Part shown: positions 16,240 to 25,489 of the stretch, piece by piece
How the letters are laid out: the number at the start of each line of letters is the position of its first letter
Position numbering within the stretch: the first letter of the stretch is position 1
DNA from: an uncultured Alphaproteobacteria bacterium
GTDB lineage: Bacteria; Pseudomonadota; Alphaproteobacteria; RF32; CAG-239
DNA: 64,000 nucleotides
Assembly: GCA_944390315.1 (NCBI GenBank)
Contig: CALXPO010000012.1
Location: 1 to 64,000 of the forward strand
Direction: 5' to 3'
The notes under the pieces: generated by a model
What the model was told of the DNA's origin: nothing
Database searches by the model: none
Seen by the model: the letters and a program-made list of their open reading frames with translations, nothing else
Translations under genes and position numbers: made by a program

Positions 16240-19113
16240 GTGGTAAAAAACATTTTCAATATTCCCGCAGGTTGCAGCACGGTTGATATTTTAGCTCAAG
16301 AGCTATTGAGCCAAAATACGGATTTTGGTCTTACCGATACCTTGGTTTTATTGCCCAGCCGCCGCGCCTGCCGAGAATTGAGAGATGCTTTTGTGCGCCA
16401 AAATGGTATGAAACCAACCATTTTACCACAGATAATGCCTTTAGGCGAAGTAGACGAAGACGAATTGTTTTTTGCCGACAATTCTGAACAGACGCTTAAT
16501 TTACCGCCGGCAATTTCTCAAACTGAAAGAATGTTGCTTTTTACTCGGCTGATTAATGCCGGTCAAAAGGGCATTAACGGCAGTTATTCTTTGGCACAGG
16601 CCTCATATCTGGCAACAGAGCTGTCTAAATTGTTTGATACGGTTGAAAACGAAGAACTTAATTTTTCAGATTTAGCAGATTTGGTTCCGGCAGAATACGC
16701 CGTTCACTGGCAAAAGACGCTTGATTTCTTAAAAATTGTAACCGAAGTTTTTCCCAAAATTATGGAAGAAAGAGGCGTTATCGGTCCGGCACAAAGAAAA
16801 ATTGCCTTATTACATTTTCAATCGGAATTATGGAAGAAATATCCTCCGAAACAAAAAATTGTCATTGCCGGCACCACCGGTGCTTTTCCTGCAATCAGAG
16901 AGCTTATCAAAACCGTATCAGAACTCCCCTTGGGAACAGTGTATTTAAACGATATTGACCGCTGTTTGGAAGACGATGCCTGGGAGGACATAGACGAATC
17001 TCACCCACAATTTGAAACAAAGCAACTCCTTGATTTTTTGGAAATAAAAAGAAATGAAATTATTGATGTCGACTGCGATTCCAACCACGAACGCGAAAAA
17101 TTGATTTCCGAAGTCATGCGACCGGCAACATCAACCGATAGTTGGCGCAATATTAATATTAATACCTTTTCTCACCAAGTTGTGAACGGTGTTCATTTTA
17201 TCTGTTGCCACGAAATTAAAACCGAAGCCTTAAGTATTGCCGCCCTTATGCGCCGCAATCTTGAAACTCCGGAAAAAACAACGGCTTTGGTCACAACCGA
17301 CCGTAACCTCGCCCGTTATGTTGCCTCGGAACTCAAACGCTGGAATATCAATGTCGACGATTCTGCAGGTCGCCCCTTAACACAAACACCGGTTGGCATC
17401 TTTTTGCGTCTGATTGTTCAATGCTGTGAAAACAATTTCAACAATATTGATTTACTCAGTTTGCTCAAACATCCCCTGTGCCGAGGCGGAAAAGATACCG
17501 GAGATTATCGTCAATTGGTTAGGAAATGCGAACTGGAGCTTATTCGAGCCCAAAAACATAACCCAGAATTAGAAAACTTTTTAACGGCGCAAAAAGAGAT
17601 TTTACAACCCTTGTTTGAGCTATACCAACAACCTCAGGCCGATTTCAAACAACTGCTCACCGCTCATCTTAAAGCCGCGGAAATTCTGGCGGCATCAGCT
17701 CAAAAAGAAGGGGCGGACAATTTATGGCGCGGTGACGACGGTGAAGCCGCAGCCCGTCTGCTTTCCGATCTGCTTGAAAATGCCGATACTTTACCGATAA
17801 TTCCGCAAAATCAATACGGCGATTTTATAACCGCACAAATGAGCGCCGTCACCGTCCGTCCCAAATACGGCACACATCCGCGTCTAAAGATTTTAGGTCC
17901 GATAGAAGCCCGATTAAGCGGCTTCGATACCGTTATTATCGGCGAAGTTAATGAGGGAACATTTCCCAAAATGCCTTCTTCCGATGCATGGATGTCGCGC
18001 CCGATGAAAAAAGATTTTGGCTTTCCGTTACCCGAAAAAAATATCGGTATCACTGCTCATGATTTTGCTCACCTACTCGCTCAAAAAGAGGTTTATTTAA
18101 CCAGAGCCGAACGCGTTGATGGTACGCCGACAACGAAATCTCGTTGGTGGATGCGCTTGGAAACGGTTTTGACCGCAGCCAAAATCAATATAAAAAATCT
18201 CTACGAACAAGATATTGTTAAAGCTGCCGAATATCTCAATCAGGCTCAAAATTACCGGCCGATTTCTCAACCGCGTCCCAAACCGCCGCTTGAGGCCAGA
18301 CCGCGTGAACTATGGGCCAGTGCCATCGAAAATTTGATGCGTGATCCCTATATTATTTACGCCAAATACATCTTAGGACTCAAGCCTCTTGATGACATCG
18401 ACCATCAGCCCGATATTGTTGATTTAGGAAATATCGTCCATAAAATACTCGAAAAATTCAATAAAGATTATCCGCGGCAGTTGCCGGACGATGCTAAAGA
18501 GATTTTACTCCAAATCGGCCAACAACAATTCAGCGAAGCCGGTATTGACATTCAAACTTTGGCTTTTTGGCAACCGAGTTTGGAAAAAATGATAGATTGG
18601 ATTTTGGAACAAGAAAAAAGTTATCGCACTGATATCAACCGAGTTTATTGCGAGGTTGAGGGACAATACAGCTTTGATTCTTTCGGCGGTAAATTTACCA
18701 TCGGCGCCAAAGCCGACCGTGTCGACCTGACCAAAGACGGCAAAATAAATATTATTGATTACAAAACCGGACAAGCCCGTAAAACCAAAGAAGTTTCTTT
18801 AGGCTATGCGCCGCAGTTACCGATAGAAGGCATAATAGCGGCAGCCGGCGGTTTCAAAGGGATTGATGCGGCCGAAGTTCAATCTCTGCGTTATTGGCGA
18901 TTGGGTAAAGAAGAAATTTGCATTGATAAAAATATCAAAGAAATACTGCAGCGCAATCTAAACAACATCAAACAACTGATAGCCATATTTGACAATCCGG
19001 ACAAACCCTACCTAACTCAACCTAATCCCAAATATGCACCGACATATTCGGATTATGAGCATTTGTCGAGAATAAACGAATGGGGGATAAGCGATAAAAA
19101 TGACAACAGCTGA
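16240..19113 (+). CDS. addB: Double-strand break repair protein AddB
   Basis: 957 residues. The N-terminal part (LVLLPSRRACRELRDAF) is the degenerate helicase-like region of alphaproteobacterial AddB. A PD-(D/E)xK nuclease domain is visible near the C-terminus (IIDYKTGQ, about residue 845, then a Q-containing LGYAPQLP helix). AddAB resects double-strand ends for RecA. The start is GTG at 16240 after AAGGAT; the overlapping ATG at 16238 reads only two codons before TAA. The stop overlaps addA by 14 bp. Confidence 0.93.
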   Translation: MVKNIFNIPAGCSTVDILAQELLSQNTDFGLTDTLVLLPSRRACRELRDAFVRQNGMKPTILPQIMPLGEVDEDELFFADNSEQTLNLPPAISQTERMLLFTRLINAGQKGINGSYSLAQASYLATELSKLFDTVENEELNFSDLADLVPAEYAVHWQKTLDFLKIVTEVFPKIMEERGVIGPAQRKIALLHFQSELWKKYPPKQKIVIAGTTGAFPAIRELIKTVSELPLGTVYLNDIDRCLEDDAWEDIDESHPQFETKQLLDFLEIKRNEIIDVDCDSNHEREKLISEVMRPATSTDSWRNININTFSHQVVNGVHFICCHEIKTEALSIAALMRRNLETPEKTTALVTTDRNLARYVASELKRWNINVDDSAGRPLTQTPVGIFLRLIVQCCENNFNNIDLLSLLKHPLCRGGKDTGDYRQLVRKCELELIRAQKHNPELENFLTAQKEILQPLFELYQQPQADFKQLLTAHLKAAEILAASAQKEGADNLWRGDDGEAAARLLSDLLENADTLPIIPQNQYGDFITAQMSAVTVRPKYGTHPRLKILGPIEARLSGFDTVIIGEVNEGTFPKMPSSDAWMSRPMKKDFGFPLPEKNIGITAHDFAHLLAQKEVYLTRAERVDGTPTTKSRWWMRLETVLTAAKINIKNLYEQDIVKAAEYLNQAQNYRPISQPRPKPPLEARPRELWASAIENLMRDPYIIYAKYILGLKPLDDIDHQPDIVDLGNIVHKILEKFNKDYPRQLPDDAKEILLQIGQQQFSEAGIDIQTLAFWQPSLEKMIDWILEQEKSYRTDINRVYCEVEGQYSFDSFGGKFTIGAKADRVDLTKDGKINIIDYKTGQARKTKEVSLGYAPQLPIEGIIAAAGGFKGIDAAEVQSLRYWRLGKEEICIDKNIKEILQRNLNNIKQLIAIFDNPDKPYLTQPNPKYAPTYSDYEHLSRINEWGISDKNDNS

Positions 19114-22100
19114 AGACATTAAACAAAAACGCGACAACCTCAGCCAAAAAGCGACCGCCAACCAAAGAGCCGCGGCTGATCCCAAACTTTCGGTATGGGT
19201 TAATGCCTCCGCCGGAACCGGCAAGACAAAAGTCTTGTCTGACCGAGTCTTAAGATTGTTGCTTTCCGGAATAAAAGCAAGCAAACTGTTATGCCTAACT
19301 TATACAAAAGCGGCAGCGGTTCAAATGAGTGACCGCGTATCCCAAAAACTAAGCAAATGGGCAATTGCATCTGAAGATGTGCTCGAAAAAGAATTAATAG
19401 AACTTTATGGGCATCTCCCAAGCGATTATAACGAAGCCCAAAACCTAAAAGCTCAAGCGCGCCGCCTGTTTGCCATTTTGCTGGATACGCCGGGCGGTAT
19501 CAAAATTCAGACCTTACACAGCTTTTATCAGGAAATATTAAAACGTTTCCCGATAGAAGCCGGCATTTCTCCTAGATTCGAAGTTATGGACCAAAGAGCT
19601 GCCAAAGAAGCCGTTGAACAAATAAAATCAAATCTGATTGCCGAAATTAATATCCATCCCGACAGTCCGGCGGCCGAAGCCATGAATTTTTTAACCACGC
19701 ATATCAGTGAAAAAAAATTCCCCGACATTATCAACGGCATTATTAATGAACGCGGCAAACTTTTCAGAACTTTCAATTATTACCAAAGCAAAGAAAATTT
19801 GCTGAAAGCTCAGGCCGAAAGACTGGGTGTTGACTTAAATACCGATGATAAACAGTTGATTGAAAAATTCTTTGACGATATGCCTCGAGATAATTTAAGA
19901 ATTATGCTCAAAGCATGGTTAATCGGCGGTTCCCGTGTCGCTGACCGTGCGGCAACACTTTGCCGATTTTTGGAAGACGAAAACTTAAAAGATTTTGAGT
20001 TGTACAAAAGCATTTATTTTTCAGGCGACAAACCTTATGAAACCTATGGCAATAAAAATAGTCTCCAAACTTATCCGCAAACCGAAACCATTTTTAAAGA
20101 TGAGTTGGCACGGGTTTTTGAACTAACTGAAAAACAAAAATCCCGCCGTATTTACTTTTCAACCCAAGCTGTTGTAACTCTCGCGGACGAACTTCTTAAA
20201 GGCTATGAAAAATACAAAACCGATCGTTCCCTGATGGATTTTAACGATATGGTTCTCCTGACCTACCGCCTACTGGCTAATCCCGAAGTCGCCAAATGGG
20301 TTTTGTTCAAATTAGACGGAGGCATTGACAGTATTTTAATAGATGAAGCTCAAGACACCTCCCCCGACCAGTGGGACATCATCCGTTTTGTCAGTGATGA
20401 ATTTTTCGGCGACGAGGACAGCTATAAAACAATCTTTGCCGTAGGTGACCGCAAACAATCCATTTACAGTTTTCAGGGCGCAGACCCCGACAAATTTGAT
20501 GAAATGCGGCAATATTTTGAAGCCAAAACTCCAAAATTTAAACAAGTCGACATGCAAGTATCTTTTCGTTCGACCTCTGCCATTTTAGACTCAGTTAACC
20601 AAGTCTTTAGCGATAAAGAAATTCAAACCGGTGTTGTTACTGCAGGTGAAAACATAACGCATATTCCATTCCGTCAAGGTGAAGGCGGACATGTAGAACT
20701 ATGGGAACTGATAGAACCGGAAAAAGATGAAAACAAAGAAGAATGGTTGCCGCCGGTAGAACATGAAACCTCGCCAAGTACCGCAAATCGTATGGCTAAA
20801 ACCATTGCTGCAGAAATCAAAAAAGCCGTAACCGAAAAGAGATTCTTGGATTCCCAAAAGCGTCCCGTTCGTTATGGTGATTTTTTGATTTTGGTACGCA
20901 GCCGCGATGATTTTTGTATTGAATTAATCCGGGAATGTAAAAAAGCCGGCGTCCAAGTGTCTGGCATGGACAGAATTCACCTTTTGGAGCAAATTGCCAT
21001 CCAAGATTTAATCAGCTTGGGCAAATTTTTGTTACTTCCCGAAGATGATTTAAGTTTGGCGGAAGCTCTCAAATCACCTTTATTCGGACTGACAGACGAA
21101 GACTTGTTCACGCTTTGTTATCGGCGCAAGTCAAATTTATGGAAAAGTATTGAACAGTGTTCAAAGTATACCGAAACAACTGAAATATTAAAGCATTTGT
21201 TGAATATGGCCGACTATGTCCGTCCATTTGAATTGTACAGCGAAATCCTAAATGTTGAAAACGGTCGCCGCAAATTTGCCGAACGTATGGGTAGCGAAGC
21301 TGAAGACGGTTTAGATGAATTTCTGAATTTGTGTTTGGCTTTTGAACAAAATCATATTGCCTCTTTGCAAAAATTTATAGAATGGTTTGAGAGCGACGAT
21401 GTTGAAATCAAACGTGAATCAGAAAGTAGCGATAGCAATATGGTCAGGCTGATGACCGTACACGGTTCTAAAGGTCTTCAGGCTCCTATTGTCATTTTGC
21501 CGGACACCACACGCATTCCGCAAAGCAAAAGAGAAGCCAAAATTTTATGGGACAAAGATAACCTCTTTTTCTATCCTTGTGCCGCTGCCGATTATGAAAC
21601 AATTTGCAACCGGCTGATTGAAAAAGACAAACAAAAAACTTTTGAAGAATATAAGCGTTTAATGTATGTCGCTTTAACCCGTGCCGAGGATTCGATGATT
21701 GTATGCGGTTTTCGCAAAAAGAATCAACCGCCCGAAAATTGTTGGTATAATATGTTTCGTCGTCACTTTACCAAAATTTCAACCTTCGACGAGAATAAAA
21801 AAATCTATCACTATGATTCTGCACAAATTGTTGAAGTCAAAGAGAAAGAGAAACAAGAAATCACCGAAACGGCGTTCAGAGTTGAACCATGGCTTATAAA
21901 AGATGCTCAAATAGAAAATCCGCTTACTAAACCGCTTACGCCGTCTAAACCGGAAGAAACGGAACCTGCCGTTATTTCTCCGCTTAAAACCGTAGACAAC
22001 AGCAAACTTTACCAACGTGGAACAATCATTCACCGATTGCTGCAATTTTTGCCCGATACCACAGCATCTAAGCGCGAAGAAAACGCAATTGCTTTTATAG

Positions 22101-22471
22101 AGCACATTGCTCCGCAGACAGACATAAGAGAAAAACAGATTATTATTAAAGAAGTTCTGTCTTTGCTCGACAATCCGCAATTCGGAAGCGTGTTCGGACC
22201 TCAATCCAAAGCCGAAGTTCCGATTATGGGTTTGGTCGGAGAGCAAATTATTTCGGGACAAATCGACCGTTTGATTGTTGAAAAAGACAGAGTATTGATT
22301 GTTGATTTTAAGACCAATCGACCGGCGGCAAAAACGCCTAAAGACGTGCCCGATATATACCGCCGTCAACTTGCGGCTTATCGCGCTTTACTCAAAAAAA
22401 TCTATCCTGATAAAAATATTATTTCTTTGATTTTGTGGACAAATACAGCCAATCTGATGGAGATTGAATAA
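19100..22471 (+). CDS. addA: Double-strand break repair helicase AddA
   Basis: 1123 residues, the usual alphaproteobacterial length. UvrD-type helicase motifs include Walker A NASAGTGKTKVL (about residues 34-45), motif II IDEAQDTSPDQW, GDRKQSIYSFQGADP, VSFRST, MTVHGSKGLQAPIVILPDT and MYVALTRAED. The C-terminal nuclease shows GQIDRLI..IVDFKTNR and a QLAAYR helix. AddA is the motor and one nuclease of AddAB. It overlaps addB, and trxA follows behind its own promoter. Confidence 0.96.
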   Translation: MTTAEDIKQKRDNLSQKATANQRAAADPKLSVWVNASAGTGKTKVLSDRVLRLLLSGIKASKLLCLTYTKAAAVQMSDRVSQKLSKWAIASEDVLEKELIELYGHLPSDYNEAQNLKAQARRLFAILLDTPGGIKIQTLHSFYQEILKRFPIEAGISPRFEVMDQRAAKEAVEQIKSNLIAEINIHPDSPAAEAMNFLTTHISEKKFPDIINGIINERGKLFRTFNYYQSKENLLKAQAERLGVDLNTDDKQLIEKFFDDMPRDNLRIMLKAWLIGGSRVADRAATLCRFLEDENLKDFELYKSIYFSGDKPYETYGNKNSLQTYPQTETIFKDELARVFELTEKQKSRRIYFSTQAVVTLADELLKGYEKYKTDRSLMDFNDMVLLTYRLLANPEVAKWVLFKLDGGIDSILIDEAQDTSPDQWDIIRFVSDEFFGDEDSYKTIFAVGDRKQSIYSFQGADPDKFDEMRQYFEAKTPKFKQVDMQVSFRSTSAILDSVNQVFSDKEIQTGVVTAGENITHIPFRQGEGGHVELWELIEPEKDENKEEWLPPVEHETSPSTANRMAKTIAAEIKKAVTEKRFLDSQKRPVRYGDFLILVRSRDDFCIELIRECKKAGVQVSGMDRIHLLEQIAIQDLISLGKFLLLPEDDLSLAEALKSPLFGLTDEDLFTLCYRRKSNLWKSIEQCSKYTETTEILKHLLNMADYVRPFELYSEILNVENGRRKFAERMGSEAEDGLDEFLNLCLAFEQNHIASLQKFIEWFESDDVEIKRESESSDSNMVRLMTVHGSKGLQAPIVILPDTTRIPQSKREAKILWDKDNLFFYPCAAADYETICNRLIEKDKQKTFEEYKRLMYVALTRAEDSMIVCGFRKKNQPPENCWYNMFRRHFTKISTFDENKKIYHYDSAQIVEVKEKEKQEITETAFRVEPWLIKDAQIENPLTKPLTPSKPEETEPAVISPLKTVDNSKLYQRGTIIHRLLQFLPDTTASKREENAIAFIEHIAPQTDIREKQIIIKEVLSLLDNPQFGSVFGPQSKAEVPIMGLVGEQIISGQIDRLIVEKDRVLIVDFKTNRPAAKTPKDVPDIYRRQLAAYRALLKKIYPDKNIISLILWTNTANLMEIE

Positions 22472-22488
22472 AAATTTTTCGCAAATGT

Positions 22489-22517
22489 TTGACTATATCG
22501 GTTAAGTAAACTATATA
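22489..22517 (+). promoter_or_regulatory. Predicted promoter of trxA
   Basis: TTGACT (22489-22494) and TATATA (22512-22517) are separated by exactly 17 bp, 35 bp before the trxA ATG. The -35 hexamer lies just after the addA stop. Confidence 0.65.
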
Positions 22518-22551
22518 TACAAAAAAGACAACATCAGAGAAAGGATATAAA

Positions 22552-22866
22552 ATGCAATCTATAAACGATTCTCAATTTGAAAGCGAAGTTTTAAACAGCA
22601 AAGGCTTAGTATTAGTAGATTTTTGGGCAGAATGGTGTGGTCCCTGCCGTCAACTTGGTCCGATTTTGGAAGAAGTTTCCAAAAATATGGGCAACAAAGT
22701 CAAAATCGTTAAAATGAACGTAGATGAAGCTCCAAATACGGCAGCCAGCTATGGAATCCGCAGTATTCCAACCATGTTTTTGTTCAAAGACGGTAAGCAA
22801 ATTGATACCAAAATAGGTCTTAATCCGCAATCGGCCATCACGGCTTGGATTGAAGCTAACTTATAA
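22552..22866 (+). CDS. trxA: Thioredoxin
   Basis: 104 residues with the active site FWAEWCGPCRQL and the cis-proline segment IRSIPTMFLFKDG. It reduces disulfides in ribonucleotide reductase and other cytosolic proteins. It follows addA as in many alphaproteobacteria, but has its own strong promoter, ribosome binding site (AAAGGA) and terminator. Confidence 0.97.
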   Translation: MQSINDSQFESEVLNSKGLVLVDFWAEWCGPCRQLGPILEEVSKNMGNKVKIVKMNVDEAPNTAASYGIRSIPTMFLFKDGKQIDTKIGLNPQSAITAWIEANL

Positions 22867-22896
22867 AAGTTTGCTCTAAAATAAAAAATAACCGTT

Positions 22897-22930
22897 AAAA
22901 AAAAGAGTCTTAAAGACTCTTTTTTTTTTA
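22897..22930 (+). terminator. Terminator after trxA
   Basis: AAGAGTCTTTAAGACTCTT-type inverted repeat preceded by an A-run and followed by ten T; could act in both directions. Confidence 0.85.
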
Positions 22931-22950
22931 ATGAAAATTTTCACATATTT

Positions 22951-22959
22951 TGTTATACT
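22951..22959 (+). promoter_or_regulatory. Extended -10 promoter element before the gene at 22982
   Basis: TGTTATACT is a TG-N extended -10 (TATACT at 22954-22959) 23 bp upstream of ATG 22982. No good -35 is visible. It argues against the longer reading frame from 22931, which would start upstream of the transcript. Confidence 0.45.
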
Positions 22960-22981
22960 TGCTTCCGCAAGTGAGGAAAAA

Positions 22982-23950
22982 ATGAATACAACAAATGAAA
23001 AACAAAAGCAAGAAGTCCAAGCAGCAACCGATATTACTTACTTTTCGGTATCCTGTCTACGCTTGCTCGCATTCACCATTTTAAGCCTAAACCTATATCC
23101 CATATATCTGGAATACAAAAACTGGCAAGCTGTAAAAAAATATGGCAATCAGCCCAAAATTATGCCTTTTTTCCGTAGCTGGATCTTTGGAATCTTATTC
23201 ATTATTCCCTTGTTTTGGCAAATGAGAAAAAGTTTCAAGCACAAGCTGAGCAATTTGCTTGCTTTTGACATATCATCCATACTCTATTTAGTTACGATGT
23301 TTGCAGCCATCATCATACACTACCTGATGATAAGAGAGTTTGATTTTGGACTATTTAAAATTTTTATGCTGCTGCAACTGGCAAAAACATTTCTATTACT
23401 CCCGATACAATATACGATAAACAAATATGATAAAAAAATCAATCCGGAACATCAGCCGCACAAATCCTTTCTTACGGGAGAAGTCATAACCCTGTTAATG
23501 GCTATAACTTTATTTGGCTATTCCTACACCATCACCAGTAAATTTGCGATACGCAATTTTTATCGTAATTTTGACCGTCCGACCCGTAATATCATTATCA
23601 ACAAATATATTTTTGAATACGGATATCCGGAAATCTGTAAAGAATACGGCTACGAAATGAAAAATTATCAATCTTCTTTCAAACAAATATATAAGACTGA
23701 GCTTAAAATTCTTGATAATAAATTAAAAGAAAAAAATATGACTTTTAATCAGGCTCTTGAAATAGGAGGAAAGCATTTTTCTCTCATTATCAATAGACAA
23801 TTAAGAAAAGATTTGCTGGCCCTAAGTCAGGAAATGTTTGCTGACACAAAATCTACGAAAGCACAAAATATGAATAAATTCTGTTCTTTTATGGATATGA
23901 GTGCTGATATTGTTATAAAAACACAACTTCAAAGTAAAGGATTTAAGTAA
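22982..23950 (+). CDS. Membrane protein with YWxYKNW-type domain, paralogue 1
   Basis: 322 residues from ATG 22982 (GAGGAAAA ribosome binding site). Four to six membrane helices. It shares with the next gene the block TYFSVSCLRLLAFTILSL..YPIYLEYKNW, PFFRSWIFGILFIIPLFWQM, LLLPIQYTINKYDK and the C-terminal (E)YGYPEICKEYGYEMK.YQ segment. The function is unknown. The stop shares one base with the start of the next gene, so the two are co-translated. It lacks the N-terminal DUF2628-like part of its partner. Confidence 0.75.
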   Translation: MNTTNEKQKQEVQAATDITYFSVSCLRLLAFTILSLNLYPIYLEYKNWQAVKKYGNQPKIMPFFRSWIFGILFIIPLFWQMRKSFKHKLSNLLAFDISSILYLVTMFAAIIIHYLMIREFDFGLFKIFMLLQLAKTFLLLPIQYTINKYDKKINPEHQPHKSFLTGEVITLLMAITLFGYSYTITSKFAIRNFYRNFDRPTRNIIINKYIFEYGYPEICKEYGYEMKNYQSSFKQIYKTELKILDNKLKEKNMTFNQALEIGGKHFSLIINRQLRKDLLALSQEMFADTKSTKAQNMNKFCSFMDMSADIVIKTQLQSKGFK

Positions 23951-25140
23951 TGACTAACCAACAAAAACTTGAAGAATATAAAAAAATTTTACAAAAAGAT
24001 GAGCCCTTAGATACTTTTAATTGGGGAGCCTTTATTTTTAATTCTTTTTATTACCTATGGAAAGATATCAGTATTTGGAAATTTTTCATATATTTTCTGG
24101 CAACTCCTTTCTTAATTTTTTTATTTAGTCAGACCCAAATAAATCCTTATTTTAGTATTTTTATGTCTGTCTTTAGTGTCAGAATTGTTGCGGGTTTTAG
24201 AGCTAATCATGATCTAAAAATACATATGCAAAAATTTGTAGATTATTATCAAAAGAATGGAACGGATATACAACCTACGGTATATTTTTCAATTTCTTTA
24301 ACCAGACTATTCTTCTTATCTATTTTCACTTTTGGCATTTACGATATTTACTGGGCATACAAAAACTGGGTATGTGTCAAAAAATATGAAAAAGACAATA
24401 GCATAGTACCTTTCTTTCGCAGTTGGGTATTTGGCGTCTTATTTATTTATCCTCTTTTCTTAAGAATGAAAACAAGTTTTTCAAAAGCAAATTGTATAAA
24501 TAAATTCTTCACATTGTATGCCGTACTATACACTGTATTATACCTTATCGACATATATATTACCACTCACGCCGACCCAAACAACATACTCATGGAATAT
24601 TTATCTTATGTTATACTATTTGTAACAACACTACTACTTTTACCCATACAAAAAAATATTAATAAATATAACAAAACTCTTGATTCAGAAAGCAAACCTC
24701 TGACAAAGTTTTTACCTGGCGAAATTATTGTCATTGCGCTTTCTTGGTTAATATTAGTTATTGGTATATATGCAGGTTACACCTCAGAAAAAAACAATTT
24801 AGAACAAAAACAATTTGTAACTTATATTTATATCAACGAAAAAGTTTATCCCGAAATGTGTAAAAAATATGGCTACGAATTGAAAAGATATCAACAGGTT
24901 TTTCGTAAATTGTCAGCTGAAAAAATAAAAGAAATTAAAAATATAGATATCCAAAAAGAACTACAAGAGTTAGACAACGCTTATGGAAAAGATGCGATAC
25001 AAAGTTTAGAAAAAATTATAATAGGCAATAACAACAGTACCGCAGAATATAATCAAGCAATTATAAAACAAACTTGTATGGAAATAGATACTAATGCTGA
25101 GGAATTTATTACAAACCAGCTAAAAGATATTTTGCAATAA
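23950..25140 (+). CDS. Membrane protein, DUF2628-like N-terminus plus YWAYKNW domain, paralogue 2
   Basis: 396 residues. The N-terminal third (FNWGAFIFNSFYYLWKD..., then a helix pair and RIVAGFRANHDLKIH) resembles DUF2628 membrane proteins. The rest repeats the domain of the preceding gene: YDIYWAYKNWVCVKKYEKD, VPFFRSWVFGVLFIYPLF, LLLPIQKNINKYNK, YPEMCKKYGYELKRYQQ. About seven membrane segments. The gene is more AT-rich than its conserved neighbours. The five-hairpin repeat copy A follows 150 bp downstream. Function unknown. Confidence 0.75.
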   Translation: MTNQQKLEEYKKILQKDEPLDTFNWGAFIFNSFYYLWKDISIWKFFIYFLATPFLIFLFSQTQINPYFSIFMSVFSVRIVAGFRANHDLKIHMQKFVDYYQKNGTDIQPTVYFSISLTRLFFLSIFTFGIYDIYWAYKNWVCVKKYEKDNSIVPFFRSWVFGVLFIYPLFLRMKTSFSKANCINKFFTLYAVLYTVLYLIDIYITTHADPNNILMEYLSYVILFVTTLLLLPIQKNINKYNKTLDSESKPLTKFLPGEIIVIALSWLILVIGIYAGYTSEKNNLEQKQFVTYIYINEKVYPEMCKKYGYELKRYQQVFRKLSAEKIKEIKNIDIQKELQELDNAYGKDAIQSLEKIIIGNNNSTAEYNQAIIKQTCMEIDTNAEEFITNQLKDILQ

Positions 25141-25286
25141 TAATTCCAAGCCCAAAATAAGCTCTAAATTTACTGCAAATCTTGTAGATTAAAAGTACTC
25201 AATTGATTCTCAACAATATTGTTTGAAAGTTTTGGGCTCTTTTTTCCATGGCAATTTTTTATTTTTCTATATACAAACTCTTAAAA
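25141..25286. other. Intergenic stretch before repeat copy A
   Basis: 146 bp without an open frame; together with copy A and the palindrome after it this fills the gap of 349 bp. CCAAGCCCAAAATAAGCTC (25146-25164) and AAAGTTTTGGGCTCTTTTTT (near 25226-25246) contain a widely spaced AGCCC/GGGCT pair. The latter, ending in a T-run, may be a weak terminator. Confidence 0.4.
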
Positions 25287-25419
25287 TAGATATCCCCCAC
25301 TGGGGGTTCTATAACAGCTAAAAACCTTACGGTTTGACCACACTCATTGGCGTGGAGCGACATTGTTCCAACACCTTGGCATTCAACCACGAGTAAACTC
25401 GGGGTTTTCTGTAAGGCAA
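25287..25419 (+). repeat. Five-hairpin intergenic repeat, copy A
   Basis: Matches copy B at 41028 along about 135 bp. Hairpin 1 is CCCCC-ACT-GGGGG (25294-25306), differing in loop from copy B but perfectly paired. Hairpin 2 is AAACC-TTAC-GGTTT, hairpin 3 CCACAC/GCGTGG with one mismatch, hairpin 4 is partly decayed, and hairpin 5 is CCACGAGT/ACTCGGGG. It ends TTTTCTGTAAGGCAAC. It lies in the same orientation as the flanking genes, after the membrane protein pair and before the transporter gene at 25490. Confidence 0.88.
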
Positions 25420-25421
25420 CC

Positions 25422-25449
25422 AATAAAAGAGGCAATTGCCTCTTTTATT
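25422..25449 (+). terminator. Palindrome/terminator after repeat copy A
   Basis: A perfect 28-bp palindrome (AATAAAAGAGGCAA / TTGCCTCTTTTATT) followed by TTTTATT. It directly follows the TAATAAAA-like end of the repeat. Confidence 0.7.
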
Positions 25450-25489
25450 TTTATTCTCAGCCCTTATATAGCAAAAAAAGGAAATAAAT

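Noticed and set aside
21779-22369. 196-residue minus-strand open frame inside addA
   Set aside because: Low-complexity, Arg/Phe/Asn-rich translation typical of antisense reading of a real gene; addA motifs cover the same DNA.
22931-22981. Longer start (ATG 22931) for the membrane protein at 22982
   Set aside because: It begins next to the T-run of the trxA terminator and upstream of the extended -10 element; ATG 22982 has a good ribosome binding site.
25287-25419. Repeat copy A as the end of a complete IS200/IS605 element
   Set aside because: No tnpA or tnpB open frame lies near any copy, so only a non-autonomous or relic origin could be argued.
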